NCBI GenBank assembly: GCA_013176395.1
Contig: JABMLP010000013.1
Location: 372,001-436,000 of the forward strand
Length of the DNA stretch: 64,000 bases
Source: Venturia oleaginea
Lineage: Eukaryota; Ascomycota; Dothideomycetes; Venturiales; Venturiaceae
Reading direction: 5' to 3'
Shown here: piece after piece, positions 32,247-42,945 of the stretch
How positions within the stretch are numbered: the first letter of the stretch is position 1
Layout: each line of letters begins with the position of its first letter
Position numbers and translations under genes: made by a program
Notes under the pieces: generated by a model
Databases searched by the model: none
Seen by the model: the letters and a program-made list of their open reading frames with translations, nothing else
What the model was told of the DNA's origin: nothing

Positions 32247-33318
32247 TTACAAAGTCCCATTGCTGAGCTGAACAAGATAGAGCGCAACTCGCAAGTTCAA
32301 CCAAAAGTATGTTCCTCCATAGATCATTGCCAGAAGAGAGACTTGTCCGTACAGCATGGCGAGCCTTTTCCACCCACTCCAGCCAAGAGATGTACATGCT
32401 TCTTTCATCCCCACTGCCATACTTTCCCCACTCTTTCCGTCGCCCATTAGTGCTTGGTCCACAGGGAAGATTGGTCTCTCATCTGATGGTAACAGACTAG
32501 CTTGGATTCTGGCCATCGTCATATGGACAGGTATCAACGCAATGTTCATGAGACACTCCCCTACAGCGTACATGAATCCACGAGACGGTTGATACGGGTT
32601 GAAGATTGGTCCTAACAAATCGATCGCCATGAGGCTCATGAGTATGTGAGCAATTATCAACCGAATAGCAGTTGCGACAATAATCGATGGACCTGTGGCT
32701 CGAAGAGTGACTTTGAATGGTAGTATACGCTGTCGGAAAGACTTCGAAGACTGGTGAGCCAGAACCGTGTGAGCCCACAAGGCGTAGAGTTGCACCAGAG
32801 CAAGGGGCCAGCAGAGTTGCATCACCACCGCCAAGATAGAGCCAAAACGGAAATTGCTCCTTGCGATGCCTGAAAGCTTGATGCCGGTATACTCCAAGAT
32901 AACGATGGAGATGTAGAGCCCCAAGCCTCGAAAGAGAGCAAGGTATTTGTATTGTGTCTGATGGGAAACGAGCTGAGAGAGAATTGGTCGGATGCTAAGG
33001 TCCAGGCGGAAGACGCTGGGCTCGCGAGGTTTGGCTTGAGAGAAGGAGGGTACGTCGGATTCGAGGTCAGATATGGGTAGCTGAGCATATGAAGGAGAGT
33101 TCTGGTTTAACGCTGCTGCTATCGTTGTGACAGTTGCGACGAGTGTGTAGTATACCTGCCAATGTTAGCGAGAGCGTTGCAATACGGACAAGACGTACAA
33201 AGACGCATAGTGGAAGCAAGACGGCCATGTTCAGAATGAAGAAGATGAAAAGCAACACGTTTATGAATAGAGAGGGACTGGTGCTCCCATCTCCTTGTTC
33301 GATAAGGCTGGTGTCCAT
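32247..33318 (-). CDS. fungal multipass membrane protein of unknown function, 342 aa
   Basis: Exon 1 (33199-33318) and exon 2 (32247-33155), separated by a 43-nt intron (33156-33198, GTACGT...TGGCAG), give 40 + 302 residues in frame. Hydrophobic segments: FINVLLFIFFILNMAVLLPL at the N-terminus, then about LGLYISIVILEYTGI, ILAVVMQLCWPLALVQLYAL, ATAIRLIIAHILMSLMAI, and a C-terminal LAMIYGGTYFWL. The motif MARIQASLLPSDERPIFPVD resembles the TRVQASLLP signature of an ascomycete membrane-protein family that has no proven function. Start ATG is clear; function is not inferred. Confidence 0.7.
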
Positions 33319-33991
33319 TGTGTATGATAGCTGGTGTGCTGCGATGTCAAAAGTAGACGTAAAGTAGCAAGATCACCTAGACATAATAGGAGTTCTACTG
33401 TACACCGATGGAGAAAGAATGTGTTCTTTGTCGGCCCAAAAATATTTCGCAATGCATACTGTAGAGCATTGGACCAGGGCCCTGGCCTCGAGGACTGGAT
33501 TAGTAGAGTTCAAGTATATTGTGATTTTCAAAGCCCACCGAGCCAAGCGATTACCCTTACAAACGGTGGACAGGCTGCGGTGGATGGGAGGAATAGGGAG
33601 ACGGGCACGGGAGGTCTTGGACTAGTAAGGTATTATAAATACAAGGAAACAGTGGTTGTCGAAGATATCTGAGATGATGAATGTGGAGAGAAGCACAGAC
33701 CGGGACATGTCTCCATTTCGGAAACTGTCCTGTTATGCTGCTCAATCTTTAGTCTGCACTGCTTCAACATATCAATGCTACTTAAACTTTCCATGGTGGT
33801 GATGCATGCGAGCTATCGCGAGTTTCATGCCCATGACCAGCGAAATCAGCTCTTTGAATGCGTGTCTGTGTTGAAAGCCTCCTCTGTCATGGGAAAGACG
33901 ATAATCTGAACACTACTCCGCTTTACTCCCTCCCCTTCTTGGCCTTGGACGACTTGTTCTTCTTCACCTTTACCGTCGCGTCCTTTGCGGG
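33319..33991. other. intergenic, nothing recognised
   Basis: Upstream of the membrane-protein gene and downstream of NOP2; no feature supported. Confidence 0.4.
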
Positions 33992-36142
33992 TCATTGTAT
34001 CTTCTTCGCCTGCTCAGTCGCCGGCGCTGAAGCCTTCGCTTTCTTGTCCACACCTCTCTTCGTCTTTTTCTCCGCAATCTTGACCTCCTTCATCTCTTTG
34101 ACAGGAACCTCTTTCTCCTCTCCTTCCTTCGCTACTGCCTCACTCTTCTTCTCCTTCTTGGTCTTGACCCTATCCAAACTCCTAGGATCCTTACCCTTCT
34201 TCCTTAGTGCAGACCTCTTCGCGCGTTCAATGAAAACCTTGTCCTCCTCCTCGTCGAACCCACCAAAATCATCCGCCTTGTTCCTTTCCTCATCGGTCTT
34301 CTCATCATCAAGTATAGGCGTCTGATCAAAGATCTCTTCCTGTCCGTTCTTGACCTCGGCAGCAGTAACTGCACCCCCCTTCGTCGGCCCAGTCTTCTTA
34401 AACTTGGCAACGAAGAACCCATCCACGTTGTAAGAATGTGGGTAATATCTCCTCGTCAGGTTGAGCGAAGGGTGAAAGATTTTGCCCATGTGGCGTGTGA
34501 AGCCTTCCTTGCCGAAGATGAGGCCTGTGGAGACAAGTTTGACATTGGGGCGCTTAGAGAGGGCGTATTGGACGACTTGTTCGTTTTCTTCGACTGTCAC
34601 CGAACACGTCGAGTAGACGATGTAACCACCGGTCTTGCTAGCATGGTCGACGGAATCGATGGCAGCTACCAACAACTGTTTTTGGAGGTGTGGCATCTTG
34701 AGGAAATCTCTTTCGGTTTTGTTGGTTTTGACGCTCTGATCCTTTGCGATAACACCAGTTCCTGAGCAAGGCGCATCGAGAAGGACACGGTCGAAACCTC
34801 CCATTACTTTGGGGAACTCGAGGGCCGAATAGTTGCAGACAATTGTGTTTTTGACGCCCATGCGGTGAACGTTACCGATGAGACCTTTGGCACGGTTTTT
34901 GTTGGCATCATTAGCGAAGACGCAGCCGGTGTTCCTCATCAGTGCAGCAATATGCGTCGTTTTACCACCTGGAGCGGCTGCCATATCCAGTACTCGCTCG
35001 TTTTCCTGTGGTGCTAGGGCCATAACTGGAAGGAAGGAGGAAGCAGCCTGTAGAATATAGTGTCCAGCGAGGTATTCCGGAGTAGCACCCAATGGCACTT
35101 GAGACTCGAAAATTTGTAGACCAACTTTCGTCCATTTTCCCACTGGCTCAAGGTTGACACCTCTGTTGATCAAGGATTGTGCAAGTTCGCGACGATGCGT
35201 TCGGAGGGTGTTCGTTCGGATCACAAGAGGGCGTGGCGTTTCGTTAGCCTCGAAGAAAGCAAATGCTTCTCTTGGTGGGAATAGATTGAAGAGCTTATCT
35301 GCTAGATATGGCGAGTAGCCGTAGTATGTGCAAATGTCCTTCAAAAGCTGTCCAGTATACTCGGCTCTTGATCGTCCTTCTTCGCCCAATTTTGAAAAAT
35401 CGTCCAATACACGAACTGTCTCGGTAATGCGGTTGCGAAGGAGTTGTAAGTCCGGTGCCAGAATTGCGTCTTCCTCTTCTTCGTCTTCGCCATCTGCCAA
35501 GACCTTGGGTCGATCATCGGTAATGTTCGTCTGTAGCATTTCTGCCGCAGCCTCTTCCGCCTCTTCAGCTTGTTCAGCGTCCAATTTGTTCGACAGACCC
35601 TCGATGTTCGCAGCTGTGAGCGCCTCTTTCGCCTCCTCTTCGTCTTCGTCTTCGGACCACATTCCTTGTCGTTCTTCTTCGTCTGATACAACCACATCTG
35701 AATCTGAATCGAAATCGTCGCCAACAAGCTCATCCTCGCTGTCACTTTCCAGCGCATCCAGTCCACCAACCTGCACGCCATACAGCTGATCCTCCATAAT
35801 GTCAGGATCGTCAATTGCGTCTCCGCTAAGGTCGGCGACGTCGCTACTGTCATCGAGGTCTGGAGAGGGCGCTTTTACTGGTTTCGAAACCTTCTTTGGT
35901 TTCTTGTCCTCTAACTTTGCACCTCTACCGGCATTCTTCTGTGATTTCTTTGCATGATCGCGCCCATTTTTCTCCTTGACTTTCTTCTGGGCGGGTCGTG
36001 CTGGTAGTTCCTGGGAGGTTCGTCTTTTCTTGTTGGCGCCTTTTGTGGGTTCTGGGACAAAGTCTTTTCTCTTTCTTGTGACCTTAGACTCATCGAGAGG
36101 TTCGGGCATTCCCTGTTTCTTGAATCGATTGCCTACACCCAT
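33992..36142 (-). CDS. NOP2: NOP2, 25S rRNA (cytosine-C5) methyltransferase, 716 aa
   Basis: Nucleolar RNA methyltransferase and 60S assembly factor. Long Lys-rich, then strongly acidic N-terminal region (residues 1-250). The NOP2/Sun catalytic domain begins about residue 270 (YGYSPYLADKLFNLF, NTLRTHRRELAQ). It shows the SAM site VLDMAAAPGGKTTHIA (about 380-396), the motif IV cysteine in LLDAPCSGTGV (about 455) and the catalytic cysteine in YSTCSVTVEENE (about 508). A Lys/Glu-rich tail follows. Single exon, start ATG 36142. Head-to-head with GET5 across 220 bp, so the two probably share a bidirectional promoter. Confidence 0.95.
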   Translation of the reverse strand: MGVGNRFKKQGMPEPLDESKVTRKRKDFVPEPTKGANKKRRTSQELPARPAQKKVKEKNGRDHAKKSQKNAGRGAKLEDKKPKKVSKPVKAPSPDLDDSSDVADLSGDAIDDPDIMEDQLYGVQVGGLDALESDSEDELVGDDFDSDSDVVVSDEEERQGMWSEDEDEEEAKEALTAANIEGLSNKLDAEQAEEAEEAAAEMLQTNITDDRPKVLADGEDEEEEDAILAPDLQLLRNRITETVRVLDDFSKLGEEGRSRAEYTGQLLKDICTYYGYSPYLADKLFNLFPPREAFAFFEANETPRPLVIRTNTLRTHRRELAQSLINRGVNLEPVGKWTKVGLQIFESQVPLGATPEYLAGHYILQAASSFLPVMALAPQENERVLDMAAAPGGKTTHIAALMRNTGCVFANDANKNRAKGLIGNVHRMGVKNTIVCNYSALEFPKVMGGFDRVLLDAPCSGTGVIAKDQSVKTNKTERDFLKMPHLQKQLLVAAIDSVDHASKTGGYIVYSTCSVTVEENEQVVQYALSKRPNVKLVSTGLIFGKEGFTRHMGKIFHPSLNLTRRYYPHSYNVDGFFVAKFKKTGPTKGGAVTAAEVKNGQEEIFDQTPILDDEKTDEERNKADDFGGFDEEEDKVFIERAKRSALRKKGKDPRSLDRVKTKKEKKSEAVAKEGEEKEVPVKEMKEVKIAEKKTKRGVDKKAKASAPATEQAKKIQ

Positions 36143-36362
36143 ATTCGCGGTTAGATAGTAACAATTTATCTGTATGGGGCCTGCTGCTGAGCAAAACTGG
36201 TGAGGGTTCAGGATTTTTTTAATCCCAAGTCACCTGTAACCAATGGGCTCAATCGACGGGCACTAAACAAGCGACTTCACGCTACAAGCGCGATCCGTCC
36301 CCGTCTTACTGAAGCTCATCCCCGCGTAGTACATGTGAGCATCTCCTATAAACAAATCAAAA
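36143..36362. promoter_or_regulatory. bidirectional promoter between NOP2 and GET5
   Basis: 220 bp separate the two divergent ATGs. No clear TATA box; contains CCAAT on the plus strand near 36238-36242. Confidence 0.5.
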
Positions 36363-37083
36363 ATGAATGAACTCGCATTTGCCAGACAATTCCTTACAGC
36401 CCTTGACTCGCGACCGATCAAGCTCCCAAGCGATCATGTCGCAGACCCAAGAGGGTTTCCCGCTCAAGGAGCTGTACGTAGACGTGAGATGCATATATCC
36501 AGAGCAGCTCTAATAATTCGGACAGTACACCCTTCCCAAGACACCAAACCAGTCTGCCAAACGGAAACGGGAAGCTACATCTACCGCTCCTGGCGCCGAA
36601 CGATCAGGTCCAACGATAACCGTTGCTCTCAAGAATCTGAAATTCCCCTCGTCATCGCTCCAACTCGAAAACCAAACCCCTACCACCAGTATGTATGATC
36701 TCAAATCTGCATACGCTGCTAAGTCAGGGGGCGATGTGTCCAAGATCAAGCTATTATACAACAAGAAACCGACGACAGATTCAAAGACATTGAAGGACCT
36801 GCTCGGCGACGCAGTGGATACAACCAAGGATGTCGAGTTTAGTGTGATGGTTATGGGAGGAGGAGTACCGGGGATGTCAGCACCGTCACCAGTCGCGAGC
36901 CCAGCGATTGAGATAGCACAACCGGAAATGCCAGTGGCGCAAGGACCAAGCGGTGCCGAGTTACTGCAGTCGGCTGCCTTCTGGGATGATCTGAAGGGGT
37001 TCTTACAACAGAGGCTGAAGGACGAGGGAGAGGCAGCACGATTGGCATTGTTGTTCAAGAGCTCGTGGGAGAAGAGTTCGTAA
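36363..37083 (+). CDS. GET5: GET5/MDY2-like ubiquitin-domain protein, 222 aa
   Basis: Component of the cytosolic Get4-Get5-Sgt2 machinery that hands tail-anchored proteins to Get3. Exon 1 is 36363-36473, intron 36474-36525 (52 nt, GTACGT...GACAG), exon 2 36526-37083. The N-terminus NELAFARQFLTALDSRPIKL is the Get4-binding type of sequence; YTLPKTPNQSAKRKRE follows the splice. A ubiquitin-like domain spans about residues 65-145 (TITVALKNLKFP, VSKIKLLYNKKPTTDSKTL). The C-terminal helical dimerisation domain (SAAFWDDLKGFLQQRLKDEG) matches fungal Get5. Divergent but collinear over the whole length. Confidence 0.82.
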
Positions 37084-37700
37084 GATAATCCGCGCACTCG
37101 GTTCGCAATGCAAGATTCCCCCAGCCGAGGGAAGCCTGGTTTCCGTAGAACAGGAGCGGCGTAGGCCAGGCAGTCATCGGTATCTGGAACACAAAGAAGA
37201 GCTCGCAGGAATTGTCATGTGCACCAGATAGGATTTGATGAAAGCATGAATAGATACCCGGCGCATCAAGTATCATAAACAAATGCACGCAGGTCCAATA
37301 CAACAAGCAGTCAAGATTTGGCCGGCATCGATATGTCGTGAATTTATATTGCGTGCCTAAATTTAAAGTTGGGCTGGGCAAAGGTGATTGCGTAGGATCG
37401 CTCAGCAACGACTTTGCTTGGAATGAGGACTCCCCCGTCAGACCAAACCCCACTATCATCCTTCCTTGGTATATAATTCGCAACAAAGCCACGAACCAAC
37501 AAGACACCGGACAAAAGACAGATCCAACAGTGTCATAGTACGTCGTCCCCCAAATTTCGCGTCTGAGCCAGCAAATCCCCCAGCTGCGCGTCATAGCCCG
37601 CCGACTCTCCCATTTCGCTAACGCTCTCATTTTTGTTGACAGCCTACACCTCTGAACTACAACTCTCCAAACCATATACCCCGAAACCACACTTCACATC
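37084..37700. other. cofilin promoter region
   Basis: About 600 bp, with TATA-like TATATAA at 37471-37477 and a pyrimidine-rich stretch before the cofilin ATG. No other gene seen. Confidence 0.4.
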
Positions 37701-38373
37701 ATGGTTAGTACAGCCCATATCTCTTCCGCTATCGAGCACTAACCATCTACAGGCTTCTTCCGGGTAAGTCGCCGTCCTCACATCCCACCCCACTATCTCC
37801 CTAAATCGATGCCTCGCCAGCTCTCAGCAGTACCTCCCGCCCCCGAGTCGCATACTAATGGCCGTCCAGAGTCTCAGTCGCGCCAGAATGTATTTCTGCC
37901 TTCAACGACCTCAAGCTCGGCAAGAACATGAAATGGATCATCTACAAGATCAGTGACGACTGGAAGGAGATCGTCGTCGAGGAGACAAGCAACGAAGGCG
38001 ACTGGGCTGTGTTCCGCGAAAAGCTACTCAACGCCAAGAGCAAGGACCGCAAAGGAAAAGAGGGAATCGGCGGACGCTACGGTGTCTTCGATGTCCAGTA
38101 CGAGTTGGAGAATTCAGAGGGCACGAGGAACAAGATTACCTTTGTCAGCTGGTGCCCCGATGATGCGCCTCAATACGTGAGTCGATGATTCTGGGCTGCA
38201 ATCTGGAACAGACAGGAGCTAACCAATCGTTTTCGCAGCCCCGCATGATGTACTCCTCCTCCAAGGAAGCCATCAAGCGCGCTCTCAACGGTCTCGCCGC
38301 CGACATTCAAGCCAACGACGCTGATGACATCGAATACGAGAGCATCATCAGCCGAGTCTCCAAGGGCCGTTAG
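37701..38373 (+). CDS. COF1: cofilin/ADF, actin-depolymerising factor, 151 aa
   Basis: Binds and severs actin filaments. Four exons were reconstructed: 37701-37703 (only the ATG), 37753-37763 (11 nt), 37870-38176 and 38239-38373, total 456 nt, in frame throughout. The N-terminus MASSGVSVAPECISAFNDLK carries the regulatory Ser region. The ADF-homology domain follows (KWIIYKISDDWKEIVVEE, RYGVFDVQYEL, ITFVSWCPDDAPQYPRMMYS), with the long actin-binding helix SSKEAIKRALNGLAADIQAN. Splitting after the ATG and a tiny second exon are characteristic of ascomycete cofilin genes. Confidence 0.95.
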
Positions 38374-38997
38374 ACGTCGACTCCCCAATCCGCGTGCAAG
38401 TAATTAGCGCTAGCGTATCAGAATTCTACGATTATACGATGAATGCTGGCTGTGGTTTGCTGTTCCGTTGCCGGGATGGCAATTCTCTTTTTGCGTTTCT
38501 TGGAAGGAAACCTTTTTCTCACACAGAACCCTACGGGAGTGTTTACCCGACTATCAATTAGCAGTGGGTTATCCAAGAGCATTTCATGATGGGCTAGATC
38601 GGAATGAAATTCAGACATAATATCATTATTCCCTATGCAAATGCTAACTATTGACCACATTGTCTCACTCTCAAAGCTCACTCATTACAGGTTGTGGATG
38701 ACACAGTCCAAGAGGATATTCAGTCAGAGCTGCGAAATTTCGCCAATGTGAACTAGAAATCAGTCAATCGGGCAGCACCCGTGTTCTCCTGCGATAATTT
38801 TTAGACAGCCCAATTTGCTGCTGTTCATCACTGTGTCAACAAGATGGCAAGATAACACTGACAGCTTCTGTTCATACATTGTATTTGGTATAGATAGGAG
38901 CTTCTTACCTCTCTCTCGATCTATATCTACTACAAAGGTGAGTACCAACCCTCAAACATTCCATCAGCAGCTGCTTACTAAATACAAGAACCAAAAA
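38374..38997. other. intergenic, nothing recognised
   Basis: Downstream of cofilin; no feature supported. Confidence 0.4.
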
Positions 38998-39675
38998 ATG
39001 GATACAAACAATCCTTCAAGGATATCTAGAATTTCTACGACACTCCGTACATCCAAGAAGGCGAAAGCATCCAAAATTACTCGAACTCATGAGGCGAAGA
39101 CTAATATCGAGAGCGACACCACCTCCCTCGCGACGACTGGTAGTCTAACCCCGCCTCCGATCCCAATCGTGGCTCCTGCTCCGAGCGGCCTGGAGCTCTT
39201 CGCAACCTTGAGCACACTTCCACCCAAAGAAGTTGATGCGTTTTGGAACTCGGTCATCAGATCACATTGCTCCTCTCTTCCAATACTTGTCCAGTCGTCG
39301 CCGGGATATCCGAGGCCGAGTCTGTTCACCGACATTGCACCAACGTTCACAAACTCCACGGTATCCTACACTCTCCAACGTGCGACATCGATTTCTATCC
39401 ATCTTTGGAAAAGCACGGCAAGAAATTCTCAAAGGCGAACAGTGCACTTACTTCTCTCTGTCTTAAGTTGGATAGTTACATACGCGGGAAGACGTATGCT
39501 ACGCCTAGAAGGTTTGGGCGATGAGTTGCGTAGTATGATGAATCAGGCGCGGAAATTCAGCGAGAGGGAGGATGTTGAGGAGAATGATAATTATGATAGT
39601 GATGAGAGTGATGAGAGTGATGAGGAGGGCAGGATGTACTATGATCGTGTGGATCTTCAGAACATGGAGAACTAG
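38998..39675 (+). CDS. hypothetical protein, 225 aa, acidic C-terminus
   Basis: ATG 38998 (MDTNNPSRISRISTTLRTSK) opens a basic Ser/Thr-rich start. Then follows a Pro-rich stretch (LTPPPIPIVAPAPSG) and a helix-like segment (LELFATLSTLPPKEVDAFW). The C-terminus is acidic (DESDESDEEG), from a GATGAGAGT-type repeat. Another frame between 39370 and 39520 also looks protein-like (LEKHGKKFSKANSALTSLCL), so an intron or a frameshift may alter the middle. Family not recognised. Confidence 0.4.
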   Translation: MDTNNPSRISRISTTLRTSKKAKASKITRTHEAKTNIESDTTSLATTGSLTPPPIPIVAPAPSGLELFATLSTLPPKEVDAFWNSVIRSHCSSLPILVQSSPGYPRPSLFTDIAPTFTNSTVSYTLQRATSISIHLWKSTARNSQRRTVHLLLSVLSWIVTYAGRRMLRLEGLGDELRSMMNQARKFSEREDVEENDNYDSDESDESDEEGRMYYDRVDLQNMEN

Positions 39676-41179
39676 GGTATGGTGGCGCTTATTTGATGAC
39701 ACAGGATATTTTTTTGAGGATCGGAGCTATCGTCACTCGCTCTTTGGGAGGTTAAGCTCGAAGGGAGAGCAAACGTCTCGATTTCTTTGCAGGGCTCTTG
39801 AGTGGTAGGTATGGTGAGTGTTCCCGTGCTCTCCTTCCACTGCGAAAAGGCCGAAGCACAATGTTCCGACGATACGTATGGAGATGCGATAGTAGACTCT
39901 CCGAGACCAACATGAAGCACCCCTCAACGTATCGGTATCCCAATAACCTAACAGAATGTGCCACGTGTACAGGGATTGTTGAAGCAAGCCACCCTGTCGC
40001 TACTTGTACAGCAATTTTGAAAATAACCCGGATTTCCGCCTTTACACGAAAAGGTATAGAATCAGCCAGAACAACGATGGCGAGTACGCGGGAATCGATA
40101 TAATTCTTACAAATTGCGAGTCCACCACAGTTACTGGGTTTACCTTCGGACTGGCTACAGCAAGAAACCGTAAAGGGTGTTGCGCCTTTGACTAAACCCA
40201 GAACATCAATGGAGCAACACGACTTTCCGGCTATGGCGGGTGTCATGGTGGCGGGGGAGGAGGGGGAACGATTGAATTGAGAGGCGCGCGCATATATCGG
40301 TCGGTTGGGATGGCGATTTGGAGGTAGGTGTTGGTATTGAGAAGTTTTAAAAACTTTCCGAGGACACAACACAGTGATGGATAATTGTTTATTGGGGTTG
40401 GAAGGCTAAAGAACGTAGATTCGACAACCCTATTGCAACCTTGTTCTAGACTTAGAATGTGCAGAGGTGTGTCATGAGAATCTACGTTCTTTAGTATCAG
40501 CATCCTTCGTCGTATTGCTTCGGCGTCGCATAGGTCGTAAATTTTTCTCATGGTCACATCTCACAAGGCGAAGTTCGAACTTCTGGAAGAATTGGTGGGT
40601 GTATGGGGGTATCCTAACCAGGAAGAGAGGGATTGAAGCTAATGTAATCGAGCTATCTCCTTCATTGCCTCTCAAATACCTCAGCAAGTCTTAAAGAGGA
40701 GGGCCGCATATAGTCCAATCATTCGTCCCCTTCTTAATTCCCTCGCCCTTGCAACATTCACTAAAGGGTTTGTAAGGGTTGGTCCCTAGCACCTGCTGTT
40801 TCTGGCACTTGAAACCGTCAGCCCTCTCTCACGGCTAATAGAAATGATTAACCTACTACGGTAACATGCAGAGACCCAACATTGTTCACCACTTTCCCAC
40901 CTATTGTCGGACAGCATGTAGCTGTTCCAACCGGCTTCCAAGCGTCGTTGTTCCTTCAGTTGCAGCAACCCACATTAGTTGGTACAGTCTGCTGAGCGCA
41001 TACGATTCCGGTGCTATGAAATATCAGATCGGGCCTTGGAGAATTAGAAGAGTAGGTCATACTCACAGTGCAGTTGCGGAGAAAATAAAGGTAGAGAGAT
41101 GCATTGTAACTGTCGGAAAAATAAATGATGGCAGTGATGAAAGCCCGTGGACACCATTTTATTCAACTGGTTGACGGAG
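39676..41179. other. intergenic with a perfect inverted repeat
   Basis: About 1.5 kb without a supported gene; contains the 17-bp inverted repeat listed separately. Confidence 0.4.
40406..40494. repeat. perfect 17-bp inverted repeat with 55-nt loop
   Basis: CTAAAGAACGTAGATTC at 40406-40422 and its exact reverse complement at 40478-40494. It could form a hairpin in DNA or RNA; origin unknown. Confidence 0.8.
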
Positions 41180-41275
41180 TAATGCCCGCGATTCCGATTA
41201 GGTACGCGTAGGCGTTCTATACATTAATAGTTAAAAACTTTTTTCCGGAGGCTTTTTATATCCCTTTTCCTCCGG
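41180..41275 (+). repeat. truncated copy of the local MITE-like repeat
   Basis: Shares GAGTAAT/CGCCCGC and the GAGGCTTTTTATA block with the copies at 41945-42227 and 42310-42567; the remainder is missing or too diverged. Confidence 0.45.
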
Positions 41276-41343
41276 TAGGTTTTCGTACATTAGTCTGCCC
41301 GCAATGGGTCGATTGATAATTATACCTATATAAGTATTGTGAC

Positions 41344-41670
41344 TTGTGCATCAACCATCCACGTGGACGATCCATGGATTTTTGAGTGACTTCGTGAGTG
41401 ATTCTGAGAGCTCTTCCCCACAGCAAAACCTAGCTAGAGCACGTAGATCAGTTAATTCCCACCTCTCTAGTAATATAAGAACCCCTTTGAAAAGGCTTGG
41501 TATATCTTAAAAGACTCTAGAGCAGTCCTATCCGAGTCCTTGGCCGTCCTTGGCTGACTGGGTCAATACATTACCCTGTCGTAGATCAGAGTTGCGGGCG
41601 TTGCTCTCCCAGAATCACTTAGAAAAATTACTCACAAATCTGTGGATTGTCCACGTTGGTGCATAAACAA
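41344..41670 (-). repeat. MITE-like element, inverted copy, with about 65-bp terminal inverted repeats
   Basis: Left end TTGTGCATCAACC...CACGTGGACGATCC and right end (reverse complement) TTGTTTATGCACCAACGTGG align over about 65 bases, including GAGTGATTCTGAGAG. The interior, read on the minus strand, matches the two direct copies downstream (AACGCCCGCAA, AATGTATTGAC, AAGGACTCGGAT, AACTGATCTACGTG). No coding capacity. A flanking target duplication could not be fixed. Confidence 0.65.
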
Positions 41671-41944
41671 AATTGAGACAAGAGTAATTTTCATGGAGCA
41701 GCCCTCAGATTTCTACACATTTTCTTTTAGGAGATAACTAATATTCTATTTGGCATGCGAGTCCTACTGCCTATCCAAGTCCTTATTTATCGGTCTTAAA
41801 TTCCTAGGACTTCAGATATTTGTGTGAAGCTGGGATTTTATTTTGGCAAGGTAGTTGGTGCGCTGTGTTAGCTACGTTGAATACGGCGGTGGATCTCTGC
41901 GGCTTTCAGACGATTCCGACTTTAGCCAGAATGTTTGGGAACTT

Positions 41945-42227
41945 AGTGACGTCCCCAATTTTAATCGACGCTGAGATGATATATTAATAGCCGGGTTTTT
42001 AGGACAGGACCGTTCCCGAGGCTTTTTATAGATATCCCGAGCCTGCTTGGAGGAGTTCTAATTACACATGGGTTGAAATTAATTGATCAACGTGTTTCGG
42101 CCAGGCTTCGCTGCTATGCGGTAGAGCTGCTATGCGGTAGAGCTGCTGCTATGCGGTAGAGCTGCTGGCTGGAATAGAAGATCTGGTCAGTCAAAGAACG
42201 TTGGAATATCCACGTTGATACACAAAC
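41945..42227 (+). repeat. MITE-like element, direct copy, 5' end eroded
   Basis: Interior blocks GGACCGTTCCCGAGGCTTTTTATA and CAACGTGTTTCGGCCAGGCTTCG align with the copy at 42310-42567. It ends in ATCCACGTTGATACACAAA, the shared terminal motif. Carries the tandem repeat at 42113-42173. Confidence 0.6.
42113..42173 (+). repeat. tandem repeat, 3 copies of GCTATGCGGTAGAGCT
   Basis: Three copies of a 16-19 nt unit inside the second MITE-like copy; the spacing differs by an extra GCT before the third. Confidence 0.85.
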
Positions 42228-42309
42228 TGATAATATCACATTGATGCACAAACAACAGTATTGTCCATTGTGTATCAAAGTCTGCGTTCCCAAGTTTTTT
42301 GTCCGGTCC

Positions 42310-42567
42310 ATTGAGTAACGCCCGCAATTGTAATCTACGCCAAAGTAATGTATTGACGACTAAGGACTCGGATTACGACCGTTCCAGAGGCTTTTACAGC
42401 TATATACCCAGGCTTTTTAGAAGAGATCTTATTACTATATACTCAAAGGGTAAGATTTAACTAATCTACGTGTTTCAGCTAGGTTCCGCCATAGAATAGA
42501 GCTCTCAAAAACACTCACTCAGTTAGTCAGTCAGTTAAAAGTCGAGATTGTCGACGTTGATGCACGA
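42310..42567 (+). repeat. MITE-like element, direct copy
   Basis: GAGTAACGCCCGCAATTG at the start, AACTAATCTACGTGTTTCAG in the middle, and CGACGTTGATGCACGATCC at the end. It aligns with the minus-strand reading of 41344-41670. No coding capacity. Confidence 0.6.
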
Positions 42568-42875
42568 TCCACAACAATCACTCCAAAACTACAAATATTG
42601 TTCTTTCCAGATTAACGAGGACATTCGCATCCTTCGATCGAGCGGTTTACTAAGAATCGAGACAGTAGTAGATTAGGGCATGTAGAATTTCCATACGATT
42701 TCCATGAGATTCTATTCAAATGTAGAGATTTCATATAACAGATCAGCAAGTTTATGGGGCGTAATCGACAGTTGGACGTTAAACGACGTGTTTGATTAGC
42801 CATCGTAACTCCGCGGCTGAGTCTCGCCTGATCGTAATTCTGTGTTGGCAATTTAGCATAGCAGGCAGCAGAAGG

Positions 42876-42883
42876 TATAAAAA
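42876..42883 (+). promoter_or_regulatory. TATA box of the small secreted protein gene
   Basis: TATAAAAA 70 nt upstream of the ATG at 42946. Confidence 0.6.
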
Positions 42884-42945
42884 GCTTCAATGTTTAACGT
42901 AGAAGGATCAAACTCGTCACCATTTGTCACACACTACCACACAAC

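Noticed and set aside
40570..40585. Palindrome AAGTTCGAACTT
   Set aside because: Short, isolated and without context.
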